DNA of 42,459 bases from an uncultured Pleurocapsa sp. (GTDB lineage Bacteria > Cyanobacteriota > Cyanobacteriia > Cyanobacteriales > Xenococcaceae), in assembly GCA_938015355.1 (NCBI GenBank), contig CALLPS010000261.1, positions 1 to 42,459 on the forward strand, in the 5' to 3' direction. The notes beneath the pieces are model-generated. The model was not told where the DNA came from. It saw nothing but the letters and a program-made list of their open reading frames with translations, and did not search any database. Shown one piece after another: positions 16,166 to 25,207 of the stretch. The translations under genes and the position numbers were made by a program. Numbering within the stretch: the stretch's first letter is position 1; every line of letters begins with the position of its first letter.

Positions 16166-18559
16166 ATGACAGAAGCACCATCAAGCACTATATCAAATAA
16201 TTGTGGTCAAAATTTACCATCAAGATTTCCGCAAACCGTTGTTGCCGTAAGTAGAGAGGAATTTATCGAGCCGATTGAACTGACGATCAAAGATGCAGCA
16301 GGAAATAAGGCTACTCTACCTGAGGATCTTCTAGGTCACTATTTTATGGTTAGTCCTGTAGGATCACCAAATTCTTCTCAGGTAGAAGGGGATGATCAGA
16401 CGGTTTGGGTCAGTAAAGACGGTTGGACTGCTTTATACAACGGCGATGGCATGGTTTATCGTCTAAGTTTTGCCCAAAAAAAAGCTAGTTTAAAAACTCG
16501 CTTAGTCAAAACGCCCTGTTATTTCGCCGATCAAGCCACCGCCGATCCGAGTAACAAACAATACAGCGGACTTAAATTCTATAACCTAGGCATTTCTCGG
16601 GGTTCATTCAACAAGTTGGGTATTCGTAACCAGTTGAATACAGCTTTTGTGCCCTTTCAACTGAGTGACGATGACCATGAACGTTTGCTGATTACCTGGG
16701 ATGTTGGTCGCCCCTACGAAATTGATCCAGAGACTTTAGAAACTCTCACTCCAGTGGGGATGAACGAAAGTTGGTCAGAATTGTTACCAGGTCAACAACC
16801 AATTCCCTTTAAAAACTTGATGGCTTCAGCACATCCTGTATTTGACCGTGATGCCGAAAAATTTTATACCTTAAATGCGGGTCGGTCATTGTGGACGATG
16901 TTAGCTTTGCCGCGATCGATCGACGTTAGGTTAGAGCGCAATTTTGAGGCTTTAAAATCAATTTGGGATCAGTTTTGGCGAGAGCGCAACTTCAATTTTG
17001 CTCAAAGTTTTCAAAATATTTTAGTTCTACTTTATTCCGTTATTTTATATCCCCTCAAGCTGGTAATCTCGATTACAGGAATATTTGTAAAAATTCTGGA
17101 ATTGTTTACTGGTGGCTATGACTTTGTTCATTTGCTGCAATGGGATGGCAAACAAGTCGGCATTACCGAAAAATGGAATATTGTTTTACCAGGAAATAGA
17201 CCCTTAAGCATTAATCAGACTGTCCATCAAATGGGAATTACCGAAGACTATATCGTCTTTGCTGAGACATCATTTAAGTTTTCCCTAGAGAATACCCTCC
17301 CTTATCAGAAAAACCCTTTACTAAGTTCTTTTATCGTTTTTATTACCGATTTTCTCAACTATCCTCAATATCCCAGTACTAACCTGTACATAATTAACAA
17401 AGCAGATTTAAAGTCAGAAACTCCTGGTTTCTGGACAAAATTGACCAACTTTTTCTCTCGTAGCCAATTTAAAAATTTACCAAAAGTTGTTGCCAAAAAA
17501 GTAGAAGTCAGCCCTGAATTTTCTCATTATGTGCTCAACTATGATAATAGTAACGAGCAAATTGTGGTGAATGCCGCCCATTTAGCAGCCTCAGACATTG
17601 CCGAATATATCCGTATTCATGATCGTTCAGCTTATGATGATCGTGACCCTGATGATCTTGAAGACATCTATGATGATCCCGAATTAACCTATCGCATTCA
17701 ACAGCTAGCAGGGAATATAGTCAGCCCTACAGATATTAGTCGTTTAGGACGTTTGGTAATTGATGTCAAAACAGGTGACATTGTCGATCATAAATTAGTT
17801 CCTAATGAATCAGACCGAGACAAGATTAATCAGCAACTTGAAGCTCACCATGCAGACCCAGAAGTTAATCAGATAGATCCTAAGTATCTTCTTACCTGGT
17901 CTACAGCGTTTTATGTTTACTCAGACCAACGACCTACGAAACAAGTTACTGATATTTTCTGGAATAATTGGGGAGCTTGGCCCGACACTCTAACTAACAG
18001 AGCCCTTGAAGCATATCAGGACTATCCACACCGCTTAATAGATCAGAAAAAACTTGTTGACTTAATTTACGAGGGAGTACCTTCAAGTTTATGCCATCTG
18101 CAAATCAAAACAGATTCTATTAAGCTCAACGAAGATAATTATTACCAGTTTAATAATCGTAATTTAGGAACTTCTGCTCAATTCATCCCTCGCCCTAATG
18201 TGGAGGATCAAACTGATGGCTATATTGTCTGTGTTGTCTTAACTTCCGATGAATTCTTATCTCAATCGACAGCAGAAGATAATGATCCAGAGTGGTCACA
18301 AAATAGTGAGATCTGGATTTTTGATGCTGGAAAACTGAAAGATGGGCCTCTGTATAAAATGAGTCATCCTAAACTAAATATCGGCTTTTCCTTCCATACA
18401 ACTTGGATGCCAGAAGTAAAATCTCCTAGCAGACGTTTGGATTATGACGTGAAGAAAGATTATGAACCTTTGGTTGAACAAATAATTTCTAACCAACCTG
18501 AATTAGGGGGCAGTATCCGCCAGTTGTTTGACGAAGAGATTTACCCTAATTTTTCCTAA
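16166..18559 (+). CDS. Carotenoid-oxygenase (RPE65/CCD) family protein with hydrophobic insertion
   Basis: The 797-aa protein carries YNGDGMVYRLSF (about 91-102) and four His regions that fit the four iron ligands of carotenoid cleavage dioxygenases: His223 (SAHPVFD), His354 (TVHQMGITEDY), His454 (FSHYVLNYDN) and His744 (FHTTWMP). Family enzymes use a seven-bladed propeller with four-His Fe(II) to cleave carotenoid double bonds with O2, or to isomerise them. It is much longer than typical cyanobacterial members (~480-500 aa). One reason is a strongly hydrophobic stretch at about 285-315 (LVLLYSVILYPLKLVISITG), which could anchor it in a membrane. It is divergent from a desaturase-like gene. 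The substrate and product are unknown. The start ATG at 16166 is reasonable. Confidence 0.8.
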   Translation: MTEAPSSTISNNCGQNLPSRFPQTVVAVSREEFIEPIELTIKDAAGNKATLPEDLLGHYFMVSPVGSPNSSQVEGDDQTVWVSKDGWTALYNGDGMVYRLSFAQKKASLKTRLVKTPCYFADQATADPSNKQYSGLKFYNLGISRGSFNKLGIRNQLNTAFVPFQLSDDDHERLLITWDVGRPYEIDPETLETLTPVGMNESWSELLPGQQPIPFKNLMASAHPVFDRDAEKFYTLNAGRSLWTMLALPRSIDVRLERNFEALKSIWDQFWRERNFNFAQSFQNILVLLYSVILYPLKLVISITGIFVKILELFTGGYDFVHLLQWDGKQVGITEKWNIVLPGNRPLSINQTVHQMGITEDYIVFAETSFKFSLENTLPYQKNPLLSSFIVFITDFLNYPQYPSTNLYIINKADLKSETPGFWTKLTNFFSRSQFKNLPKVVAKKVEVSPEFSHYVLNYDNSNEQIVVNAAHLAASDIAEYIRIHDRSAYDDRDPDDLEDIYDDPELTYRIQQLAGNIVSPTDISRLGRLVIDVKTGDIVDHKLVPNESDRDKINQQLEAHHADPEVNQIDPKYLLTWSTAFYVYSDQRPTKQVTDIFWNNWGAWPDTLTNRALEAYQDYPHRLIDQKKLVDLIYEGVPSSLCHLQIKTDSIKLNEDNYYQFNNRNLGTSAQFIPRPNVEDQTDGYIVCVVLTSDEFLSQSTAEDNDPEWSQNSEIWIFDAGKLKDGPLYKMSHPKLNIGFSFHTTWMPEVKSPSRRLDYDVKKDYEPLVEQIISNQPELGGSIRQLFDEEIYPNFS

Positions 18560-18662
18560 ATTTGATTATATGGACTTAAGTTAAGTATTTTCTTCGTTCT
18601 ACATTTTCGGCTCAGGCGTTGCTATATCATTAATTAGCAATTAATTTAACCATAGGTAGTTA

Positions 18663-19370
18663 ATGACCGAGGCTGATCCTACTCCGCAAGAAATTAAAGC
18701 GATATTCGATCGCATTGCCCCTATCTACGATCAGCTTAATGATCGTCTTAGTTGGGGACAGCATCGTATTTGGAAGAAGATGGCAGTTAAATGGAGTGAA
18801 GTCAAGCCAGGAAACAATGCTCTTGATGTTTGCTGTGGTAGTGGTGATTTAGCCCTATTATTAGCTAGAGAAGTGGGACAAAGCGGAAAAGTTACAGGAC
18901 TAGATTTTTCCTGTGAACAACTGGCGATCGCTAAAAAAAGGCAGTTAGCTAAATTTCCTACGGTCGCTATGGATTGGCTGGAAGGAGATGCCCTCGCTTT
19001 ACCTTTTGGGGATAATCAGTTCGATTGCGCCACTATGGGTTATGGATTACGTAATGTAACGAATATTCCCCTGAGTTTACAAGAATTATTTCGAGTACTA
19101 AAACCTAGAGCCAAGGCAGCTATTTTGGATTTTCATCGTCCTGATCCTGGCTTGGGAGCGGTCTTACAACAATGGTATTTAGCCAATATTGTGGTGTCAA
19201 CTGCCGAAGATATGGGCATGAAAGAAGAGTATGCTTATATCAACCCCAGTATTGAGCGGTTTCCCACAGGTACGGAGCAAATCAAATTGTCTCAAGCGGC
19301 AGGTTTTAGTAACGCTGTCCATTATCCCCTGATAGGAGGCATGATGGGTATATTGGTGTTAACCAAATAG
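18663..19370 (+). CDS. menG: MenG/UbiE-type quinone methyltransferase
   Basis: The 235-aa class I SAM methyltransferase has the UbiE signature regions: an N-terminal IFDRIAPIYDQLND, the SAM loop LDVCCGSGDLALLLAR, and LRNVTNIPLSLQELFRVLKP. In cyanobacteria this enzyme methylates 2-phytyl-1,4-naphthoquinone in the last step of phylloquinone synthesis, the quinone of photosystem I. Length and motifs are normal for the family. The DUF445 gene follows about 60 bp downstream on the same strand and may be co-transcribed. Confidence 0.92.
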   Translation: MTEADPTPQEIKAIFDRIAPIYDQLNDRLSWGQHRIWKKMAVKWSEVKPGNNALDVCCGSGDLALLLAREVGQSGKVTGLDFSCEQLAIAKKRQLAKFPTVAMDWLEGDALALPFGDNQFDCATMGYGLRNVTNIPLSLQELFRVLKPRAKAAILDFHRPDPGLGAVLQQWYLANIVVSTAEDMGMKEEYAYINPSIERFPTGTEQIKLSQAAGFSNAVHYPLIGGMMGILVLTK

Positions 19371-19431
19371 AATAGTAGATTACAATTAACTGTCTGCCGT
19401 CTAATCTTTATCGTCGATTCAACATCTTGTT

Positions 19432-20667
19432 TTGGCACTAGCGAATCTCTGGATATTTATTGTTCCCCCCGTTGCGGGAAGCATCATTGGCTATTTCACT
19501 AACGATATAGCAATTAAAATGCTGTTTCGCCCCTACAAGCCAATCTATATTGGCAAGGGCAAGCTTCCCTTTACCCCAGGCTTAATTCCCAGCAATCAAG
19601 AGCGTCTCGCTCAGAAAGTCTCTGATACCATTATGGGTTCGTTGCTGACCCCAGGAGAGTTACAAAAGTTAGCTCAACGGTTATTAGCAACCGAGAGAAT
19701 TGAAGGGGCAATTCTCTGGCTCTTAAAATTGGCACTAGATCGGGTTAAATCGGATCAAGAGCAAAAAACCGCCAAGATTTTGGGCAACATTCTGCACGAT
19801 CTGTTTAGTCAATCCCTACCTCGACTATTAAAGGTCTTAGCCCGAAAAGAAGACTTCTTAGAAACTCAAATCAATCAAATTTTCGATCAGATTCTGCTTA
19901 ATTTTCAACTAAAAGATGCCCAAGCCCAGAAATTTGCTGACTGGCTTTTGGGCGCAGTAGTGCCCCCTGATACCATTCGTCGCGCCTTGATTGATTTCTT
20001 AAGCGATCGCAATATTCAAATTATTGATGAGGGATTTCGAGAAAAAACAAGTGGTACTTACTGGGTAGTGGCGAATTTATTTGGTTTACGCAATAGTTTA
20101 ATTAGATTGCGCTCTTTTTGTATTGATGAACCAGGAATTACTAATGCTCGACTCGAAGAGTTAACTTTTTCTCTACAAATCCGCGATCGCATTAAAAACT
20201 GGCTGACTAATCTGTCATTACAAAATCTACCTGTTTCTACAGTAAGACAACTCCGTAAAACTGTGAGAGAAGGAGTACGTAACTATATTCGAGAGGAAGG
20301 GGTTAGTGTTATTTCAGGGTTAGGTGACTCTGTGGAGTGGGAAAACTTAGCGGGATTAATTCTCAAGCGGCTCCAATCCTCTCCCACAGTTAACGATTCC
20401 CTCGAAGTCGTGAGTCAAGAGTTAGCTTTAGTTTTAGAGCGATATCTGGAACAAGATTTAGAAAAGCTAGTCGCTAAAACCATACCGATTCTGGCTATCG
20501 ATCAGGTCATTATTGATCGGGTTTCTGCCACTTCTCCCGAAGATCTTGAAAAATCAGTCCAGGGAATCGTCAAGAATGAACTTCAGGCGATCGTCAATTT
20601 GGGTGGAGTCTTAGGCTTTGTGGTCGGATTATTACAAACTGTTATCTTAATTTTTAACCATGTGTGA
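19432..20667 (+). CDS. DUF445 family membrane protein
   Basis: The 411-aa protein starts at TTG (19432); residues 1-25 ([20 protein letters not shown]) are the hydrophobic N-terminal segment. The family hallmark follows: [18 protein letters not shown] and [15 protein letters not shown]. The middle is a long amphipathic helical region, and a second hydrophobic helix ends the protein ([18 protein letters not shown]). This matches DUF445/YheB-like proteins, which are anchored at both ends; their function is not established. No ATG lies near the N-terminal hydrophobic segment, which supports the TTG start. Confidence 0.85.
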   Translation: MALANLWIFIVPPVAGSIIGYFTNDIAIKMLFRPYKPIYIGKGKLPFTPGLIPSNQERLAQKVSDTIMGSLLTPGELQKLAQRLLATERIEGAILWLLKLALDRVKSDQEQKTAKILGNILHDLFSQSLPRLLKVLARKEDFLETQINQIFDQILLNFQLKDAQAQKFADWLLGAVVPPDTIRRALIDFLSDRNIQIIDEGFREKTSGTYWVVANLFGLRNSLIRLRSFCIDEPGITNARLEELTFSLQIRDRIKNWLTNLSLQNLPVSTVRQLRKTVREGVRNYIREEGVSVISGLGDSVEWENLAGLILKRLQSSPTVNDSLEVVSQELALVLERYLEQDLEKLVAKTIPILAIDQVIIDRVSATSPEDLEKSVQGIVKNELQAIVNLGGVLGFVVGLLQTVILIFNHV

Positions 20668-20780
20668 GAGAATTCCCTATCTTCTTAAGTTAGGGATGAA
20701 TCACGACGCGGAGCTAGTCCTTTAGGGAACTGAACAACGTAGTCCGTGCATGATACCACTACGCATATGGGATGATTTTA
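20668..20780. mobile_element. Possible IS200/IS605-type right-end remnant (omegaRNA-like)
   Basis: The block gaattccctatcttcttaag-tagggatgaatcac-gacgcggagctag and onward resembles the structured right end that follows tnpB in cyanobacterial IS605/IS1341-type elements, judged from memory only. It contains a CCCTA/TAGGG hairpin and a CGTAGT (20738-20743)/ACTACG (20758-20763) hairpin. No tnpA or tnpB ORF is present; the DUF445 gene ends immediately before it. It could be an orphan end or an unrelated structured repeat. Confidence 0.35.
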
Positions 20781-20837
20781 ACTCTTTAAATTAATCTAAT
20801 CAAAAGCTATTGGCTTATAGCTTACAGCTTAGAGTGA

Positions 20838-20886
20838 AGCACTTTCGTTGGGCGGGTTCCCCGACTTGAGAAAAGTGCTGAACCCG
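20838..20886. repeat. Interleaved inverted repeats with pseudoknot topology
   Basis: Two perfect dyads interleave: AGCACTTT (20838-20845) with AAAGTGCT (20872-20879), and CGGGTTC (20853-20859) with GAACCCG (20880-20886). The order a-b-a'-b' is that of an H-type pseudoknot, or of two mutually exclusive hairpins. The flanking gaagggctaccc text recalls widespread cyanobacterial intergenic repeats. It lies between the convergent ends of the DUF445 gene and ruvC. Confidence 0.5.
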
Positions 20887-20930
20887 AAGGGCTACCCAAG
20901 GCTCGTTAATTGTCTTAACCCGAACTGAGA

Positions 20931-21431
20931 TTAACTACACTGATGAAACCAAGCAGTTAAAGCGATCGCTAAAGCATCCGCAGCATCATCAGGACGGGGA
21001 ATATCATCTAAAATTAGCTCCCGTGCCACAGCGGACTGAACTTCTATTTTGCTGGCATTGCCATATCCTGTGAGCGTTTTCTTAATTTCTGGGGGCGAAA
21101 ATTCGACATAAGGCAAAGCAGTCTGACCTAAAACCAACATCAAAACCCCCCTGGCTTGGGCTACGGTAATAGTGTGGCTCATACGATAAAAAAATAATTT
21201 TTCTACTGCCACTAAATCAGGATTAATTTCGTCGATTAAAGTATGTAGATCATCGTAAATAGTACAAAGGCGATCGCCAAACGGAGTTTTAGGGTTGGTT
21301 TCAATGGTGCCAAAGTCATCAAGTTTGACTAAACCGTTATTAGGGTTACTCTGATTAGATGTATGGCAAATAATTGTACCAAAGCCTAAGATGGCAATTC
21401 CTGGATCTAATCCTAAGATTTTGAGTTCCAT
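20931..21431 (-). CDS. ruvC: Holliday junction resolvase RuvC
   Basis: The 166-aa protein has the RuvC/RNase H-fold acidic residues: Asp9 in LGLDPGIA, Glu77 in VAVEKLFF, and Asp149/Asp152 in [11 protein letters not shown]. Length is normal for bacterial RuvC (~160-175 aa). It dimerises on Holliday junctions and, with RuvAB, cuts them during homologous recombination and repair. It stands alone here, divergent from the yvcK-like gene. Confidence 0.95.
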   Translation of the reverse strand: MELKILGLDPGIAILGFGTIICHTSNQSNPNNGLVKLDDFGTIETNPKTPFGDRLCTIYDDLHTLIDEINPDLVAVEKLFFYRMSHTITVAQARGVLMLVLGQTALPYVEFSPPEIKKTLTGYGNASKIEVQSAVARELILDDIPRPDDAADALAIALTAWFHQCS

Positions 21432-21592
21432 TTTCGACCAGATCCGTTTAACCTTAAAATCACCAACTCGTTACATTCCTAATGTACTTGTACTAATTAT
21501 TTAACTCTACCTGACGAGTCGTTTAGAGCATGATGGTATATGTTTATCTTAACGACTCTGGCATAAACCAACGAAAATGTTCTTTACTTGGG

Positions 21593-22933
21593 ATGAAAAA
21601 TTCATTCTCGCGCAAAAAAAATCCTCGTCGCCGCAATCGCTTATTTAAATGGTTGTCTCCTGGATTATTTATTAAACGATGGTTACTCTTGAGTGCCGGT
21701 GGCTTCGTTTTAGCTGTGATTGGTACGGCGATTTGGAGCAAGCTTACGCCGATTTATCGTTTGTTATCATTCACCTCGGAATTTTTAGAGTTTTTAACTA
21801 CTGTTGTTCCTAACTATATTTCTGGCCCGGTTGTCTTAATTCTGGGGATCTTCCTCATTTATTGGGGGCAGTCCCGCACAGTGGGTTCGATCACTGATGT
21901 CTTGGGAGTGGACAAGAATAAGGGGTTAGTGGATATGCTGTTAGACCGTCGTCGTCTTAATCGCGGACCCAAGATTGTGGTGGTGGGGGGTGGTACGGGA
22001 CTGTCTACCTTATTGCGAGGTCTTAAAGAATATAGTAGCAATATTACGGCGATCGTCACCGTAGCCGATGATGGAGGGTCTTCTGGCAGACTTAGAAGAG
22101 AAATAGGAGTATTACCTCCAGGAGATATTCGCAATTGTCTAGCTGCTTTGGCAGATGAGGAAGAATTACTCACGGAACTATTTCAATATCGCTTTGAAGC
22201 AGGAGAGGGTTTAGTTGGTCATAGTTTTGGGAATCTTTTTCTCACAGTGATGAGCGAGATTACGGGAGATTTGGAACAAGCAGCAATGGCCAGCTCAAAA
22301 GTTTTGGCTATTAGTGGTAAAGTTCTGCCTTCAACCCTCAGTGACGTTAGTTTGTGGGCGGAAATGGAAGATGGCAGATTAATTGAAGGGGAATCTAATA
22401 TCCCTGAAGCCAGAGGACGAATTAAAAATATTGGCTGTATTCCTGCTGATCCTCCTGCACTTCCGAGCGCGGTCAAGGCAATTAACGAAGCAGAATATAT
22501 TATTATTGGCCCTGGTAGTCTCTACACCAGTATTATTCCTAATCTGTTGATTCCTGATATTAGAGATGCGATCGCTAATGCGGATGTTCCCCGCATTTAT
22601 GTCTGCAATATTATGACCCAGCCAGGAGAAACAGAAGGCTACAGTGTTGCCGACCATATTCGAGAAATAGATCGTGTGAGCAAGGGCAAATTATTTGATG
22701 CTGTCCTCGTGCATCGCAAACCTCCTAGTACTAAATCTTTAGAGCGTTATGAGTTGGAAAATTCTCATCCCGTTGATCTAGATCGTCAGGAAATTGCTAA
22801 GTTGAACCGCAGGATAGTTATGGCTAACGTTATGGAAGAAGATTTATTGAGGGGTCATGTCCGTCATAGTTCTACCCAGCTAGCCAGAGTCTTGCTGCGG
22901 TGGTACAGTGGCAAGTGGCAACCTAAAATATAA
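21593..22933 (+). CDS. yvcK: YvcK/CofD-like protein with N-terminal membrane anchor
   Basis: The ORF track starts at 21530, but the ATG at 21593 ([20 protein letters not shown]) begins a basic segment before the first membrane helix and looks more natural, giving 446 aa. Two hydrophobic helices ([15 protein letters not shown] and [16 protein letters not shown]) precede a CofD/YvcK fold with [28 protein letters not shown] and [13 protein letters not shown]. Family knowledge: YvcK (GlmR) binds UDP-N-acetylglucosamine and links carbon metabolism to cell-wall synthesis. Bacillus YvcK is soluble, so the membrane anchor is a departure that may place this role at the cytoplasmic membrane (inference). 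Confidence 0.9.
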   Translation: MKNSFSRKKNPRRRNRLFKWLSPGLFIKRWLLLSAGGFVLAVIGTAIWSKLTPIYRLLSFTSEFLEFLTTVVPNYISGPVVLILGIFLIYWGQSRTVGSITDVLGVDKNKGLVDMLLDRRRLNRGPKIVVVGGGTGLSTLLRGLKEYSSNITAIVTVADDGGSSGRLRREIGVLPPGDIRNCLAALADEEELLTELFQYRFEAGEGLVGHSFGNLFLTVMSEITGDLEQAAMASSKVLAISGKVLPSTLSDVSLWAEMEDGRLIEGESNIPEARGRIKNIGCIPADPPALPSAVKAINEAEYIIIGPGSLYTSIIPNLLIPDIRDAIANADVPRIYVCNIMTQPGETEGYSVADHIREIDRVSKGKLFDAVLVHRKPPSTKSLERYELENSHPVDLDRQEIAKLNRRIVMANVMEEDLLRGHVRHSSTQLARVLLRWYSGKWQPKI

Positions 22934-23417
22934 GTAGGTGGGTCAAATTAATTAGAAGATGCTTCGGGTATTGGAGTAGTGAGGTAGTGGAGAATACGAG
23001 ACAGGCAAATAATCAACATCAAAATTAAGATCCTAATTTTGGTTTTACGCTCAATTACGCCTACCTACATAATTGGCTCTGATTAACTCTAATTAGCAGG
23101 AAGCTTATTTCTGTAGCTATTGCTTCGGATAATTAGAAAATATTAATGATAGTCAAAAAAATAAAGGGAAGTAACAAAGTAGAACAGTCTAATTAGCCCG
23201 CTTTACTTTGTTATCCCAACTTAAAGTTACTTGGCTTATTTATAATTTATCAATTTAATATAAAGGAAGTGTATTGTACCCTGTCAATTAGTGTAAACTT
23301 TCGATGAACTTTTCCTGGACTGAAAATAGTTAATATTTAGTTGATATTTTCTCCTTGACCCTCAAACTTATTGGTCTTAAGTCTTACAGCCCTTTTTATT
23401 ACTAAAAATTTTGCTCT
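22934..23417. other. Intergenic region with two hairpins, no gene seen
   Basis: No supported ORF or RNA gene. The dyad CAAAATTA-AGATCC-TAATTTTG (23020-23041) and a larger hairpin (23166-23217) are present. Text near 22934 (gtaggtgggtcaa) and 23056 (cgcctacctac) is roughly inverted, recalling common cyanobacterial intergenic repeats. Confidence 0.6.
23166..23217. repeat. Imperfect hairpin GGGAAGTAACAAAGTAG / CTTTACTTTGTTATCCC
   Basis: Arms at about 23166-23181 and 23202-23217 pair over roughly 14 bases with a small bulge, around a ~20-base loop. There is no T-run after either arm, so this is not an ordinary intrinsic terminator. Confidence 0.4.
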
Positions 23418-23900
23418 GTGCTGACAATTCTTTTACCCACTCTTGAAGATACTCTGCACCTGGGATATCTGTTGGGAAAACATCTCTCTCCGAAAACAAC
23501 TCTACTGCTAACTGGTAATTTAGGAGCAGGAAAAACCACTTTGGTTCAAGGAATTGCTCAAGGTCTTAATATTTCTGATTCAGTAGTTAGTCCAACTTTC
23601 ACCCTGATTAATGAATATTTAGATGGTCGTATCCCTTTATATCATCTAGATTTATATCGTCTAGAACCTAACCAAGTAGATAGTATCTATCCTGAAATGT
23701 ACTGGGAAGGCATCGAAGTTGAACCAGGTATTACGGCGATCGAATGGTCACAACGCCTCTTAATTAGACCATCAAACTATCTGGAAATTAAGCTTACTCC
23801 TACTCCAACTCAGGAAAGAAAAGCAACTTTACAGTTTTATGGCACGAATACTCAAGATCTAAAGTTTATCCAAAATTTCACGCCATCTGGAACTCCATGA
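23418..23900 (+). CDS. tsaE: tRNA threonylcarbamoyladenosine biosynthesis ATPase TsaE
   Basis: The 160-aa P-loop protein starts at GTG. Walker A is TGNLGAGKTTLVQG (about residues 32-45), followed by the family phrases VVSPTFTLINEY, PLYHLDLYRL and ITAIEWSQRL. TsaE is the ATPase that works with TsaB and TsaD to make t6A at position 37 of ANN-decoding tRNAs. Length is normal. No tsaB or tsaD is adjacent. Confidence 0.93.
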   Translation: MLTILLPTLEDTLHLGYLLGKHLSPKTTLLLTGNLGAGKTTLVQGIAQGLNISDSVVSPTFTLINEYLDGRIPLYHLDLYRLEPNQVDSIYPEMYWEGIEVEPGITAIEWSQRLLIRPSNYLEIKLTPTPTQERKATLQFYGTNTQDLKFIQNFTPSGTP

Positions 23901-24008
23901 TAGATCATGAACTTATATTAAAAAGGATGAAGGAAATTATGCTTGCTCCTTCACCCTGAAACAATAGTTTGCTTGATATATCTTAATTATAAAATATGCG
24001 CGTGATAC

Positions 24009-24125
24009 CTAGTCGATACCCAGCTCGTTACCACGCTTGTACTGCATATAGGCAGCAAAAAACAATCCTAATAAGGTAATAAAAATCAAACCTAGCACGA
24101 TGCCCAAAAGTAGAGGTTCTATCAC
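24009..24125 (-). CDS. petG: Cytochrome b6f complex subunit PetG (38 aa)
   Basis: Not in the ORF track because of its size. Translation of the minus strand gives [20 protein letters not shown] (GTG start), then [17 protein letters not shown] and a TAG stop. This is a single transmembrane helix with a short charged tail and the normal 38-aa PetG length. A good Shine-Dalgarno sequence (GGGAG) lies about 8 bp before the GTG. PetG is required for assembly and stability of the b6f complex in the thylakoid membrane. It is divergent from the cytochrome cM-like gene, so the two may share regulatory DNA. Confidence 0.95.
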   Translation of the reverse strand: MIEPLLLGIVLGLIFITLLGLFFAAYMQYKRGNELGID

Positions 24126-24377
24126 TATATGTCTCCCTAAAACAAATTATCTAATTAGCTTTTATCCTACGCTAATTTTGGTCTGCCTGTCATCTAGACA
24201 TTATCTAGCTGGAATTTGGGAGAGTAATTCACTTCTTTAATTTAAAGTAGCTTTTTTTCGGTTGAAAATCCCAGAAGCTATGATCTTTCCTTGCCTACCT
24301 TGACCCCTTAGTTTTAAACTATATTTATAAATCATAATAAATATAAGTAAACATTAATATTTTTTCTTAAATAAACA

Positions 24378-24752
24378 GTGGATAACCAGATAGTCCAATC
24401 TAACGCCTGGCTAAACCGCCTTGTATTAACCATTATGGTAATAATGCTTGTGGTTTCTGTTGGCTTTCTGGGTCTCTATTGGCAGAAAGTTTCTGACCCT
24501 TATGCCCAAGAGGTTCTATCTCTGGAGGGAGATATCCAGAACGGATTAGCTATTTTCCAAATTAACTGTGCAGGATGCCATAACTTACAAGCTGATCGAA
24601 ATGTTGGTCCCAGGTTAGAAAATGTCGCTAAGCGAAAATCTCAGCGGCATATTATTACCCAGGTAATTAGTGGGAGAACTCCCCCTATGCCCAAATTTCA
24701 GCCCAGTGAGCAGGAAATGGCAGATCTACTTAGTTACTTAAGCCGTCTTTAG
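24378..24752 (+). CDS. cytM: Membrane-anchored c-type cytochrome, cytochrome cM-like
   Basis: The 124-aa protein starts at GTG. One hydrophobic helix (about 15-35, LVLTIMVIMLVVSVGFLGLY) serves as uncleaved anchor or signal. A small class I cytochrome c domain follows with the haem site CAGCH (Cys64, Cys67, His68) and the likely axial Met104 in PPMPKF. Size and architecture match cyanobacterial CytM, which has been linked to control of photosynthesis and respiration under mixotrophic growth. A cytochrome c6-like protein would normally have a cleaved signal peptide, which argues against PetJ. The name is moderately certain. Confidence 0.8.
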   Translation: MDNQIVQSNAWLNRLVLTIMVIMLVVSVGFLGLYWQKVSDPYAQEVLSLEGDIQNGLAIFQINCAGCHNLQADRNVGPRLENVAKRKSQRHIITQVISGRTPPMPKFQPSEQEMADLLSYLSRL

Positions 24753-24763
24753 CCCCAAAAGAT

Positions 24764-25015
24764 CTAAAATCTTTCGACACTACCGAGAAAGACAGGTTCT
24801 ACTCTCATTGCCAAGACACTTTTAGGTCGCAGCACCATATATTCTCCTTGAATATTTTTGATCGGGACGTTGATAAACTCTTCAGAATCTGATTTGGTCA
24901 TTAATTCGGTGCTATACCATTTCTGAAATTCTTGAACCGTATTGAATCGAACTTCTTCTCTGTGGCCACCAGAAATTAGAATGTGGACTGCGTATTCGTC
25001 GGCTTTTCTTGGCAT
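24764..25015 (-). CDS. Small conserved protein of unknown function (83 aa)
   Basis: This 83-aa cytosolic protein has no signal or membrane helix. The text FNTVQEFQKWYSTELM looks like an amphipathic helix between beta strands (AVHILISGGH, EYMVLRPKSVLAMRVEP). I believe similar short proteins occur in other cyanobacteria but cannot name a family. It converges with cytM, with only 11 bp between stop codons. Confidence 0.7.
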   Translation of the reverse strand: MPRKADEYAVHILISGGHREEVRFNTVQEFQKWYSTELMTKSDSEEFINVPIKNIQGEYMVLRPKSVLAMRVEPVFLGSVERF

Positions 25016-25207
25016 AGGAATTAGTTGAAAACTCTAGTCTCTATCATTCCCATAAAAGCAAGAGAAACAACATTAAGCTAGTAATTTCCTAGTACTTAGA
25101 GTTAAATTAGGATCAGGCGATCGCAGAAAGAGTGATCGGGCTGTGTTCGCGCTCTATTTTGTACCCGCTGCCTATATATTAATAGAAAAGAATTAGATAG
25201 ATCATAA

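Noticed and set aside
21544-22657. Four minus-strand ORFs within the yvcK-like gene
   Set aside because: They are antisense shadows of a gene with clear family motifs.
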